Shown here piece after piece: positions 7,504 to 15,415 of a DNA stretch of 39,392 nt (position 1 is its first letter; each line of letters begins with the position of its first letter). The stretch comes from RFTU01 sp032122355 (GTDB lineage Bacteria > Pseudomonadota > Gammaproteobacteria > Burkholderiales > Burkholderiaceae_C). The notes below the pieces were generated by a model. That model was not told where the DNA came from, searched no databases, and saw nothing but the letters and a program-made list of their open reading frames with translations. The stretch lies in contig JAUMCS010000020.1 in assembly GCA_032122355.1 (NCBI GenBank), forward strand, positions 1 to 39,392. Reading direction: 5' to 3'. Both the position numbers and the translations under genes were made by a program.

Positions 7504-9074
7504 GACATCACGCGCCGTAATAGTTCAGCAGTAGAGCCATCCAACCCCTGCAAGTCAGCTTGCTTCCAGCGTGATAAAAGATCTCGCGTCAAAGATTTAC
7601 CCAGCTCAACACCCCACTGATCAAATGAATTGATACCCCACAAAGCGCCAGTACAAAATACACGGTGCTCATATAGGGCGATCAATTCGCCCAGGCTGTA
7701 GGGCGTGAGTTCACTTAATAAAATCGTAGTACTGGGGCGATTACCGCTAAAGGTTTTATGGGGTACTAATGCAGCGGGTTCAGGTGATAATGAATCAGAG
7801 TACTGTTTACCTAGCATTAATGCTCGGCTTTGCGCTATACAATTAGCCAGAAGCATTTGATGCATTTCAATGTGGGAGTGATGGGGGGTTCTCACCGCGA
7901 CAAATTCCACAGGAATAACATCGGTGCCCTGATGCAACATTTGAAAATAAGCATGCTGGCCGCAAGATCCCGGCTCACCCCAAACCACTCCGCTGCTAGC
8001 GTAGGCTAAGCTGCGCCCGTGCCGATCTACGCCCTTGCCGTTGGACTCCATTTCAAGCTGCTGCAAGTAAGCAGGTAGGCGACTCAGTGCCTGACAATAG
8101 GGGGCAATGGTCCGCCCACTAAAACGGTAAAAATTTCGATACCAAACATCCAGCAGGGCCAACTGCACAGGCGCATTATGCGAAAAATGGGCTTGTGCAA
8201 AGTGCGTATCCATGGCATGAGCTCCGGCCAAAAACGACCTGAATCCATCCGCACCAATGGCTATAGCCAAGGCCAAACCAATAGGCCCCCATATCGAATA
8301 TCGACCACCCACCCAATCCGCAAACCCAAAGGATGTGTGAATACCCCACTCTCTAGCCGCTTGTGTGTTGGAAGTCAATGCCACAAAGTGCTGGTCTACG
8401 TGAGTTCCACCCTGCTGCAAAAACCAATGGCGTGCGGCTTCTGCATTGGCCATGGTTTCTTGCGTGGTGAAAGTTTTAGACGCCACGATAAATACAGTAC
8501 TTTGAGGGGATAAACCGCATAGTACTTGACTGAGTTGATCGGCATCTATGTTGTTGACAAAATGAATGCGCAAATGAGGGGCAACCAGCGATTGCAAGGC
8601 ATTGACAGCCATTTGCGGCCCCAAATCCGACCCCCCAATACCGATATTAACGACATCACGAATAGGGCTCCTGTCTGGTTGCCGAACCCGCTCGGCAAAG
8701 TTCAAAAAGGCGTTCAAAACCCCATGGACCTCTGGGCTGCAACTGTGTAAACCTTCAGGGGAGCGTAATGCGGTGTGCCAAGCAGGCCTAGCCTCAGTGT
8801 TATTGACTGGCATACCGGATAACAATGCATCACGCTGTTGAGCTAACTGCACTTGCTCGGCTAATGCTTGTAACAAAGTACGTGTCGTATCAGTCCACAA
8901 ATTTTTACTGAGGTCAATGTACAGCCCTCCTACCTCAAGCCCCATGTTGGCTGCACGATCAGTATCCTGAGTGAAGGCATATCGCAAATTAAAACCCGCA
9001 GCCTGCTGTTGGTAGTGTTCTTGCAATAAAGGCCAAGCTGCCGTTTCATCGCAGCGGGGAAAAACCGGTAGCAT
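7500..9074 (-). CDS. pgi: Glucose-6-phosphate isomerase
   Basis: Interconverts glucose-6-phosphate and fructose-6-phosphate in glycolysis and gluconeogenesis. It has about 524 residues. Recognisable blocks are VVNIGIGGSDLGPQMA, FIVASKTFTTQETM, the active-site GEPGSCGQHAYFQ (usually GEPGTNGQHAFYQ) and the C-terminal WGVELGKSLTRDLL signature. I prefer the ATG at 9074-9072, which shares one base with the tal TGA stop; a TTG one codon earlier is the alternative. It overlaps rnfB by ATGA. Its place beside tal pairs two sugar-phosphate enzymes, though both sit in what looks like the mla transcript. Confidence 0.97.
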   Translation of the reverse strand: MLPVFPRCDETAAWPLLQEHYQQQAAGFNLRYAFTQDTDRAANMGLEVGGLYIDLSKNLWTDTTRTLLQALAEQVQLAQQRDALLSGMPVNNTEARPAWHTALRSPEGLHSCSPEVHGVLNAFLNFAERVRQPDRSPIRDVVNIGIGGSDLGPQMAVNALQSLVAPHLRIHFVNNIDADQLSQVLCGLSPQSTVFIVASKTFTTQETMANAEAARHWFLQQGGTHVDQHFVALTSNTQAAREWGIHTSFGFADWVGGRYSIWGPIGLALAIAIGADGFRSFLAGAHAMDTHFAQAHFSHNAPVQLALLDVWYRNFYRFSGRTIAPYCQALSRLPAYLQQLEMESNGKGVDRHGRSLAYASSGVVWGEPGSCGQHAYFQMLHQGTDVIPVEFVAVRTPHHSHIEMHQMLLANCIAQSRALMLGKQYSDSLSPEPAALVPHKTFSGNRPSTTILLSELTPYSLGELIALYEHRVFCTGALWGINSFDQWGVELGKSLTRDLLSRWKQADLQGLDGSTAELLRRVMS

Positions 9075-10039
9075 CAAGAATCCAATTCAGCCATTTTTTG
9101 TTGAATTAAAAGATCAAGCTTGTGTCCATCAGCGGCAAATGCACGTATGCCTTCGGCTAATTTTTCTGTGGCCATGGCATCGGCATTTAAGGCATATCGA
9201 AACCCAGCTTCGTCATATTGATGATGCTGTATGGACAAAGCTTTGGCACTGGTTACCGACAATACCGGGGCAACCGGTTGATAGCTTTGCTGCAATTGTG
9301 CGAGCAAATCAGGGCTAATAGTCAGGAGATCACAGCCCGCCAGCGCCAGTATTTGATTCACATTTCTAAAACTCGCACCCATCACTTCAGTGGAAATATC
9401 GAAATGTTTGAAGTATTGGTAAATTTGAGTGACAGATTGAACACCAGGGTCGGCGACTCCTGCCATTGCATTTTCGTTCCAATGGCTGCCCGCTGCTTTT
9501 TTATGCCAGTCATAGATACGGCCCACAAAAGGAGAAATCAAGGTAACGCCGGCTTGGGCACAGACCACGGCCTGAGAAAATGAAAATACCAAGGTCAAAT
9601 TACAGTTTATACCCTGCTTTTGTAGCTCCTGAGCCGCACGAATACCTTCCCAGGTAGCTGCTATTTTAATCAAGATACGATGTGGGGCCATACCACACTG
9701 CTCATACTCCGCCATGATGCGCTGAGCACGCTTGACAGTAGCATCAGTATCAAAGCTGAGTCGCGCATCTATCTCAGTACTGACACGCCCAGGCACCATT
9801 TGCAGTATTTCATAGCCAAAACGCACCAATAAAGCATCGGTGATGACATCCATAGGCTGATGCCGATTTTGGGCCACCACATCAGTGAGCAAATAATCAT
9901 ACTCTGGTAATTGAACCGCCTTCAAAATCAGCGAAGGATTGGTAGTTGCATCGCTAGGTGAAAACTGTTGCAATTCTAAGAAATGACCCGTGTCCGCAAC
10001 TACAGTAGTCCATTGGGCTAATTGTTCTAGTTGGTTCAT
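9074..10039 (-). CDS. tal: Transaldolase (TalB type)
   Basis: Transfers a dihydroxyacetone unit between sugar phosphates in the non-oxidative pentose phosphate pathway. It has 321 residues, close to the 316 of TalB. Both family signatures are present: DATTNPSLI (30-38) and GRVSTEIDARLSFD (84-97). The Schiff-base lysine is K125 in RILIKIAATWEG. The start ATG overlaps the mlaB stop as ATGA (10036-10039) and the stop touches the pgi start. The coupling to a lipid-transport operon upstream has no obvious metabolic logic. Confidence 0.97.
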   Translation of the reverse strand: MNQLEQLAQWTTVVADTGHFLELQQFSPSDATTNPSLILKAVQLPEYDYLLTDVVAQNRHQPMDVITDALLVRFGYEILQMVPGRVSTEIDARLSFDTDATVKRAQRIMAEYEQCGMAPHRILIKIAATWEGIRAAQELQKQGINCNLTLVFSFSQAVVCAQAGVTLISPFVGRIYDWHKKAAGSHWNENAMAGVADPGVQSVTQIYQYFKHFDISTEVMGASFRNVNQILALAGCDLLTISPDLLAQLQQSYQPVAPVLSVTSAKALSIQHHQYDEAGFRYALNADAMATEKLAEGIRAFAADGHKLDLLIQQKMAELDS

Positions 10040-10347
10040 GATGGGGCCTTGGCTCGATTTTCAGATGAGGCCCCTAAATGCAGAAGCTCAGTCACGCCGT
10101 AGAGTTGCGCCAATTCTTGCAACGCTGGAGGGGCCGAATTGATCTGCAAAACTCGGCCATGTTGTTGTGCTAACCGCCCCGCCTCGAGCAACACAGCCAA
10201 GGTTGCCGTGTTAAATTGCTGTAACGCCGAGGCATCAATGATCAGGGGCTCGGCGGTTTGTACCTGTGCAGCCGAACGTAACCAAGCCGCCACCGCTGAG
10301 GCCTGATCGAATGTAAGCGTAGCCGGCAGTATGAGGGGTACTGACAT
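10036..10347 (-). CDS. mlaB: STAS-domain protein MlaB
   Basis: Cytoplasmic STAS protein that binds the MlaF ATPase in the Mla phospholipid transporter. It has 103 residues and no membrane segment. The core LIIDASALQQFNTATLAVLL corresponds to the MlaB helix-cap motif, which usually reads DSAG or DTAG. Here the acidic residue is Asn (FNTAT) while the hydroxyl residue is kept as Thr. It lies 15 bases after mlaC and overlaps tal by ATGA. The assignment rests mainly on size, STAS pattern and position at the end of mlaFEDAC. Confidence 0.85.
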   Translation of the reverse strand: MSVPLILPATLTFDQASAVAAWLRSAAQVQTAEPLIIDASALQQFNTATLAVLLEAGRLAQQHGRVLQINSAPPALQELAQLYGVTELLHLGASSENRAKAPS

Positions 10348-10362
10348 GAAAAAGATATAACG

Positions 10363-11016
10363 TTATTTGCGATTGGCTTTATTGCGCTCAGCCAATTTTG
10401 CAATCAAACCGTCAATACCAACGGCGTTGATCTCTTGAGAGAAACTGCTGCGATATTGTTCGCCCATCCATACACCCATGACATTAAAGTCATAAACCTT
10501 CCAACTGGCTCCATCTTTTTCTAGACGGTAATCGAGTTGTATGGGCTCACCCTTGCCCCGAATTTCAGTACGAACCAGTGCTTCTTTATCGTCGGAGTTT
10601 CCTCGCATGGGCTTGACAAATAGTGTTTGATCTTTTACTTGAGAAAATGCCCCAGCGTAAGTTCGCATGAGCAAGGTTTTGAACTCCTCTTGCATTTGTT
10701 GCTTTTGTTCAGGAGTAGCCGTACGCCAGTATCGACCCATCGTTTGAGCAGTCATGCGGGGCAAATTCACGTAGGGTAATACTTTGGCATCTACCAATGC
10801 ATTGATTTTAGTGATGTCACCGGATTGGATAGCAGAATCCGTTTTGAGTTGATTCAAAATATCGTTGGATATCTTCTTAACAAATTCATCTGGAGCATCC
10901 ACGGCGACCCCTGCCGAAGCTGTGGTAGATACTTGAGCTTGCACAGGTATTGAAGTACCCAATAGCAAAGCCATGCTTAACGTTAATCCGACCATCTCTG
11001 AAATCAAATACTTCAT
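10363..11016 (-). CDS. mlaC: Periplasmic phospholipid carrier MlaC
   Basis: MlaC/Ttg2D-family carrier that moves phospholipids between MlaA at the outer membrane and MlaFEDB at the inner membrane. Three consecutive ATG codons (11022, 11019, 11016) are available. I prefer 11016 because GAGGA lies 8 bases upstream, giving 217 residues. The N-terminus is a Sec signal peptide with a hydrophobic core (LTLSMALLLG) and a likely cut after PVQA. The body carries the family features RMTAQTMGRYWRTATPEQ and WKVYDFNVMGVWMGEQYRSS. It overlaps the mlaA stop region (ATGATGATG), so translation is probably coupled. Confidence 0.95.
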   Translation of the reverse strand: MKYLISEMVGLTLSMALLLGTSIPVQAQVSTTASAGVAVDAPDEFVKKISNDILNQLKTDSAIQSGDITKINALVDAKVLPYVNLPRMTAQTMGRYWRTATPEQKQQMQEEFKTLLMRTYAGAFSQVKDQTLFVKPMRGNSDDKEALVRTEIRGKGEPIQLDYRLEKDGASWKVYDFNVMGVWMGEQYRSSFSQEINAVGIDGLIAKLAERNKANRK

Positions 11017-11018
11017 CA

Positions 11019-11744
11019 TCATTCCTCAGTTTCTGTATTGCTGTCCGACTCTGCAGCAGGCACTTCACCGTCATACACCAAGCTTTGCCGCCGCGTCAGG
11101 TGAGCGTCTCGAACAAACACATATTTATCCAAAGCCACTTTGTCTAGCATTCTCGTGTAAGGCAGTGCGTTGGCGCGCCCATTGATAACTTGTGCAGCAG
11201 TGAGCCAAGCCCGAGGCTCGGTTTCTTGCGGTAAAGTGAGATTATAAATGGAACGATCTAGGGGGGTAGCTACCGCATCACGCAAAGTAGATGGACCGAG
11301 CAAGGGCAAAACGACGTAAGGGCCAGACTTTACCCCCCACACCCCCAGGGTTTGTCCAAAATCTTCCGACTGCCGCTCAATGCCTGATACAGTGGCCACA
11401 TCAAGCACCCCCAACAGCCCCACCGATGTATTGATAAATACCCGCCCCATCATATGAAAAGCGGGCCCAGGTTTGCCCTGCAATGCGTGGTTGGCAGCCG
11501 ACCAAACATCACCTATATTGCCAAAAAAGTTACCCACCATATTGCGCAAAGGCTCAGGCACCGCCTTGACATAGGCAGTAGCAACGGGCTCAACTACATA
11601 GTGATCAAGTGTAAGATTAAATCTGAACATGGTGCGATTGAAGCCTTCCAGCGGGTCGGACTGTATGGCTTGCGCTCGTAATGCACCAGAACCACAGATC
11701 ATCAGTGCAAACATCATTAGGGCCAATCGGCCAAGGTGGGTCAT
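11019..11744 (-). CDS. mlaA: Outer-membrane phospholipid transport protein MlaA (VacJ)
   Basis: MlaA/VacJ extracts surface-exposed phospholipids from the outer membrane and passes them to MlaC. It has 241 residues. The signature SDPLEGFNRTMFRFN follows the signal region, and later blocks GQTLGVWGVKSGPYVVLPLLGPSTLRD are typical. The N-terminal signal ends in LMIC at residues 14-17. Cys17 is at the spacing of the E. coli lipidated Cys, but Ile just before it is a poor lipobox residue; a type I cut after LRAQA is the alternative. The start ATG overlaps the mlaD stop (ATGA) and has a strong AGGAGG 7 bases upstream. An mlaA inside the mla operon is the betaproteobacterial arrangement. Confidence 0.96.
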   Translation of the reverse strand: MTHLGRLALMMFALMICGSGALRAQAIQSDPLEGFNRTMFRFNLTLDHYVVEPVATAYVKAVPEPLRNMVGNFFGNIGDVWSAANHALQGKPGPAFHMMGRVFINTSVGLLGVLDVATVSGIERQSEDFGQTLGVWGVKSGPYVVLPLLGPSTLRDAVATPLDRSIYNLTLPQETEPRAWLTAAQVINGRANALPYTRMLDKVALDKYVFVRDAHLTRRQSLVYDGEVPAAESDSNTETEE

Positions 11745-12229
11745 GGCGCAGCCTCCTGTGAGCTACCGGCTTCTGCAGCTTTATTGAATAAAAAACGGCC
11801 AATTAAATTTTCCAGCACCACCGCTGATTGCGTTGCGGTGATGACATCACCAGCTTGTAAATTTTTTTCATCACCACCAGGCTCTATACCTACATACTGA
11901 TCACCCAACAAACCCGCCGTTAAAATTTTGGCTGACGAATCACGCGGAAAGAGCACATCACGATCCAACTCCATCACCACCACACCCTGAAAGGTGCCGG
12001 CATCAAGGGTAATCGATTTAACCCGACCTATCGTCACACCGGCACTACGGATGGGCGCACGCGGCTTTAAGCCACCGATATTGTCAAATTTAGCACTCAC
12101 GATATAGCCTGTTCTGTCACCAAAACTGGCCAAATTAGCGGCCTTGAGCGAGAGAAACAATAACCCAGCCATACCCAGCAGAACAAAAAAACCCACCCCA
12201 ATTTCGGTGTTGCGTTTACTGATCATCAT
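11741..12229 (-). CDS. mlaD: Phospholipid transporter MCE protein MlaD
   Basis: Single-pass inner-membrane MCE protein that forms the periplasmic hexameric ring above MlaE. It has 162 residues. A membrane helix, GVGFFVLLGMAGLLFLSL, lies at about 11-29, then the MCE domain with FDNIGGLKPRAPIRSAGVTI and the pore-loop region LTAGLLGDQYVGIEPG. The short C-terminal tail is Ala/Gln-rich. Starts at 12229 or 12226 (adjacent ATGs) are both served by AGGA upstream. It lies 27 bases after mlaE and overlaps mlaA by ATGA. Confidence 0.96.
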   Translation of the reverse strand: MMISKRNTEIGVGFFVLLGMAGLLFLSLKAANLASFGDRTGYIVSAKFDNIGGLKPRAPIRSAGVTIGRVKSITLDAGTFQGVVVMELDRDVLFPRDSSAKILTAGLLGDQYVGIEPGGDEKNLQAGDVITATQSAVVLENLIGRFLFNKAAEAGSSQEAAP

Positions 12230-12256
12230 GCATTCCTATCGTAAATTTGACCTAGG

Positions 12257-13045
12257 TTAAGGAGTTGAGAACATAAGAGCCGTTAATACAAAATCCATGG
12301 CCAGTATAGCCAAGGCAGATGTAACTACCGTACGGGTAGTGGCGTAGGCCACGCCTTCAGGGGTAGCCTGTGTTTCATAGCCGTAGAACAATGCTACAGA
12401 GGTACAAATAAAACCGAATACTGCACTTTTAACAATGCCATTACCCACATCACGCCACACATCCACGCGCGCCTGCATGAGCGACCAAAAATTGCCAGCA
12501 TCTAAACCAATCAAACCCACAGCTACAGTCCACGCACCCAATATACCAATGGCTGAAAACAAACCCGCCAACAAGGGCATGGAAATTATCCCAGCCACAA
12601 AGCGAGGGGCCAATACTCGGTCACGAGGATCAACAGCCATCATTTCCATAGCGGCCAGTTGCTCACCGGCTTTCATTAACCCAATTTCAGCCGTGAGTGA
12701 GGTACCTGCCCTGCCCGCAAATAAAAGCGCAGCAACCACAGGCCCCAATTCACGCACGAGTGACAAATTCACAATCAAGCCCAAAGATTCAGTAGCACCA
12801 TAGGTAACCAAAGCATAGTACATCTGCAGGGCCAAAACAAAACCTACCGCAAGACCAGAGGCCAGTATGATCAACAATGAACGATTACCAATAGCATGAA
12901 TTTGCTGACTCAATAAATCCAGTCGGCGCCATACACTCAGGCTATGCGTGATTAAATCTTTGGTAAAAAAGGCTGCATGACCCATGCTACGCAGAAGCTC
13001 AATGGTTTCACGCCCTACCCTCTGAAAAACATCACTCAGTTTCAT
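12257..13045 (-). CDS. mlaE: ABC transporter permease MlaE
   Basis: Inner-membrane permease of the Mla system, DUF140 family. It has 262 residues with an N-terminal amphipathic segment and about five hydrophobic helices. The conserved cytoplasmic segment GRAGTSLTAEIGLMKAGEQL, followed by AMEMMAVDPRDRVLAPR, is the coupling region of the family. The start ATG at 13045 overlaps the mlaF stop (ATGA), fitting one-to-one production with the ATPase. A 27-base gap separates it from mlaD. Confidence 0.96.
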   Translation of the reverse strand: MKLSDVFQRVGRETIELLRSMGHAAFFTKDLITHSLSVWRRLDLLSQQIHAIGNRSLLIILASGLAVGFVLALQMYYALVTYGATESLGLIVNLSLVRELGPVVAALLFAGRAGTSLTAEIGLMKAGEQLAAMEMMAVDPRDRVLAPRFVAGIISMPLLAGLFSAIGILGAWTVAVGLIGLDAGNFWSLMQARVDVWRDVGNGIVKSAVFGFICTSVALFYGYETQATPEGVAYATTRTVVTSALAILAMDFVLTALMFSTP

Positions 13046-13851
13046 TTCAAATACCCATAGTCGGATGCCATACTGGGAGCGGGATAATGAAACTTCACAG
13101 GCCCATCAGGCTCTCCGCGAATAAATTGCCTTACTTCTGGATCTGTGCTGGCCATCAATTCAGCAGGTGTGCCCTGGGCGACTATACGCCCCTGCGCTGC
13201 CAACAACACGATGTTGTCACAAATTGCCATACATTCAGGAACATCATGCGAGACCAGCAATGCGGTCGAGTGTGTCAGGCTGTTGAGGGTACGAATCAAA
13301 TTGGCCGTCACACCCATAGAAATGAGATCCAAGCCAGCAAAAGGCTCATCATACATAATCAACTCGGGGTCCAGAGCAATGGCTCTAGCAATGGCGACAC
13401 GCCTAGCCATACCACCCGATATTTCAGAAATTTTTAATCGAGCCGCGCCGCGTAAACCCACCGCATTGAGCTTCATCAACACCACATCCCTGATCATCGA
13501 ATCAGACAGATCAGTATGTTCACGCAAGGGAAATGCGACATTTTCAAATACGTTCAGATCAGTAAATAAAGCACCAAACTGGAAAAGCATACCCATACGC
13601 CGGCGCAAGCGAAGTAACTGCTGACGATCACCAGCGTGAACGGTTTCTTCACCAAAAATGACTTCCCCCTCATCGGCACCAAACAAGCCAGCAATTAAAC
13701 GCAAGAGAGTTGTTTTTCCACAACCTGACCCGCCCAAAATAGCAGTAACTTTTCCTTTGGGAAAATTTAAACTGATATCTTTGAGAATCGGCTTTTGGGA
13801 CTCATACCCAAAAGTAACATTTTTAATGCGTATGAAAGGCTGCGTTTCCAC
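13042..13851 (-). CDS. mlaF: ABC transporter ATP-binding protein MlaF
   Basis: ATPase of the Mla phospholipid transporter. It has 269 residues with all motor motifs: Walker A GGSGCGKTT (40-48), Q-loop Gln91 in FQFGALF, signature ISGGMARR (144-151), Walker B LIMYDEP (164-170) and the H-loop VSHD (200-203). The start is GTG at 13851. No clear ribosome site precedes it; instead a perfect 10-bp inverted repeat ends nine bases upstream. It is the first gene of the mla-tal-pgi-rnfB-nth series, in the same direction as gltD 60 bases upstream. Confidence 0.96.
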   Translation of the reverse strand: METQPFIRIKNVTFGYESQKPILKDISLNFPKGKVTAILGGSGCGKTTLLRLIAGLFGADEGEVIFGEETVHAGDRQQLLRLRRRMGMLFQFGALFTDLNVFENVAFPLREHTDLSDSMIRDVVLMKLNAVGLRGAARLKISEISGGMARRVAIARAIALDPELIMYDEPFAGLDLISMGVTANLIRTLNSLTHSTALLVSHDVPECMAICDNIVLLAAQGRIVAQGTPAELMASTDPEVRQFIRGEPDGPVKFHYPAPSMASDYGYLK

Positions 13852-13859
13852 GATGATTG

Positions 13860-13888
13860 GTCAAAATAGCATAGCGTTCTATTTTGAC
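13860..13888. promoter_or_regulatory. 10-bp perfect inverted repeat upstream of mlaF
   Basis: GTCAAAATAG (13860-13869) and CTATTTTGAC (13879-13888) are perfect complements around a 9-base spacer. They lie in the 60-base interval between the gltD stop and the mlaF GTG. On the minus strand no U run follows, so it is a weak candidate for a classical terminator. A poor promoter (TTGTGT, 18 bases, TATTTT) overlaps it. Possible roles are an operator, an mRNA hairpin controlling mlaF, or an RNA end for gltBD. Confidence 0.6.
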
Positions 13889-13911
13889 ACAATCTCAGCC
13901 TCTCATGGCTT

Positions 13912-15390
13912 TTAACGCGGCAATTGGCTTTCACCCATTAAAAAAGCATCCACTGCTCGCGCAGCCTGTCGCCCCTCACGTATAGCCCAAACCACCAGAC
14001 TTTGACCTCTACGCATATCACCGGCAGAAAACACCTTCGGCACATTCGTGGCATAACCGCTAACCTCATCAGTGCCGGCCTTGGCATTGCCGCGTGCATC
14101 TTTTTCCACGCCAAAGGTTTCGAGGATTGAGCCCACTGGCGATACAAAACCCATAGCAAGCAATACCAAATCAGCAGGCCACTCTTTTTCTGAATGAGGC
14201 ACTTCAGTAAACTGACCGTTTGCCCAAGCCAATTCCACCGTTTTAATGGCTTTGACTTTGTCGGCATCCTTGCCCGTGCCGGGTACAAAGGCCTTGGTGG
14301 CAATGGCAAATGCACGATCGCATCCCTCCTCATGACTAGACGAGGTTCTCAACTTATACGGCCAGTAAGGCCAGCTCAACATTTTATTTTCATGCTCAGG
14401 AGGCATCGGCATGAGTTCAAACTGGGTCACGCTGGTAGCTCCCTGACGATTGCTCGTACCTACGCAATCAGAACCCGTATCGCCACCGCCGATCACGATG
14501 ACCTGCTTATCTTTAGCGTGAATTTGCGACTTCAACTTATCGCCAGCCACTACTTTGTTTTGCTGTGGCAAAAATTCCATGGCAAAGTGTACGCCTTTGA
14601 GTTCACGCCCCGGCACCGGCAAATCACGGCTTTGCTCAGAGCCACCACACAACAAAACCGCATCAAATGCTAGGCTCAAATCTTCTGGCGTAACAATTTC
14701 CTTGGCATCATTCGTTACTTTACTGCCAGCTTGCATTTTCCCAACTAAAACACCCGTTCTAAAAACCACTCCTTCGGCTTCCATTTGGCTGATGCGTCGA
14801 TCTATGTGAGATTTATCTAATTTGAAGTCGGGTATACCATAACGCAACAATCCACCAAGCCGGCTATTTTTTTCAAATACAGTCACATCATGACCCGCAC
14901 GCGCCAACTGCTGAGCGGCCGCAAGCCCTGATGGGCCCGAGCCCACGATGGCAACTTTCTTTCCGGTTTTAAAAGCCGGTGACTGAGGTTGAACCCAGCC
15001 TTCAGACCAAGCACGATCAATGATGGCCTGCTCAATGGATTTGATACCCACCGCATCGTTATTGAAATTCAAAGTACAAGCAGCTTCACAGGGTGCAGGG
15101 CAAATACGCCCCGTGAACTCTGGGAAGTTATTGGTGCTGTGTAAAACTTGAATCGCGCTTTGCCAATCATCACGATAAACCAAATCATTGAAATCGGGGA
15201 TGATGTTGTTAACAGGACAACCGTTATTACAAAAAGGAATGCCGCAATCCATACATCGTGCCGCTTGAATTTTGGCATCTTCAGGTTTGAGCCCAATCAC
15301 AAATTCTTTGTAGTTTTTTAGGCGCTGAGCTACAGGCTCATAACCTTCTTCAATACGCTCAAACTCCATAAACCCAGTGACTTTTCCCAT
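13912..15390 (-). CDS. gltD: Glutamate synthase (NADPH) small subunit
   Basis: Feeds electrons from NADPH to the large subunit for making glutamate from glutamine and 2-oxoglutarate. It has 492 residues from the ATG at 15390, which has AAGGA six bases upstream and gives the classical N-terminus MGKVTGFMEFER. Cys residues for two [4Fe-4S] clusters are present (C46, C49, C54, C58 and C97, C101, C105). FAD binding GSGPSG is at 150-155, and a second nucleotide motif, VIGGGDTGSDCVG, lies in the middle. An upstream in-frame GTG (15471) inside gltB would add 27 unlikely residues. It sits 25 bases after gltB. Confidence 0.97.
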   Translation of the reverse strand: MGKVTGFMEFERIEEGYEPVAQRLKNYKEFVIGLKPEDAKIQAARCMDCGIPFCNNGCPVNNIIPDFNDLVYRDDWQSAIQVLHSTNNFPEFTGRICPAPCEAACTLNFNNDAVGIKSIEQAIIDRAWSEGWVQPQSPAFKTGKKVAIVGSGPSGLAAAQQLARAGHDVTVFEKNSRLGGLLRYGIPDFKLDKSHIDRRISQMEAEGVVFRTGVLVGKMQAGSKVTNDAKEIVTPEDLSLAFDAVLLCGGSEQSRDLPVPGRELKGVHFAMEFLPQQNKVVAGDKLKSQIHAKDKQVIVIGGGDTGSDCVGTSNRQGATSVTQFELMPMPPEHENKMLSWPYWPYKLRTSSSHEEGCDRAFAIATKAFVPGTGKDADKVKAIKTVELAWANGQFTEVPHSEKEWPADLVLLAMGFVSPVGSILETFGVEKDARGNAKAGTDEVSGYATNVPKVFSAGDMRRGQSLVVWAIREGRQAARAVDAFLMGESQLPR

Positions 15391-15415
15391 GATAATTCCT
15401 TTAGCGGTATGTTTA

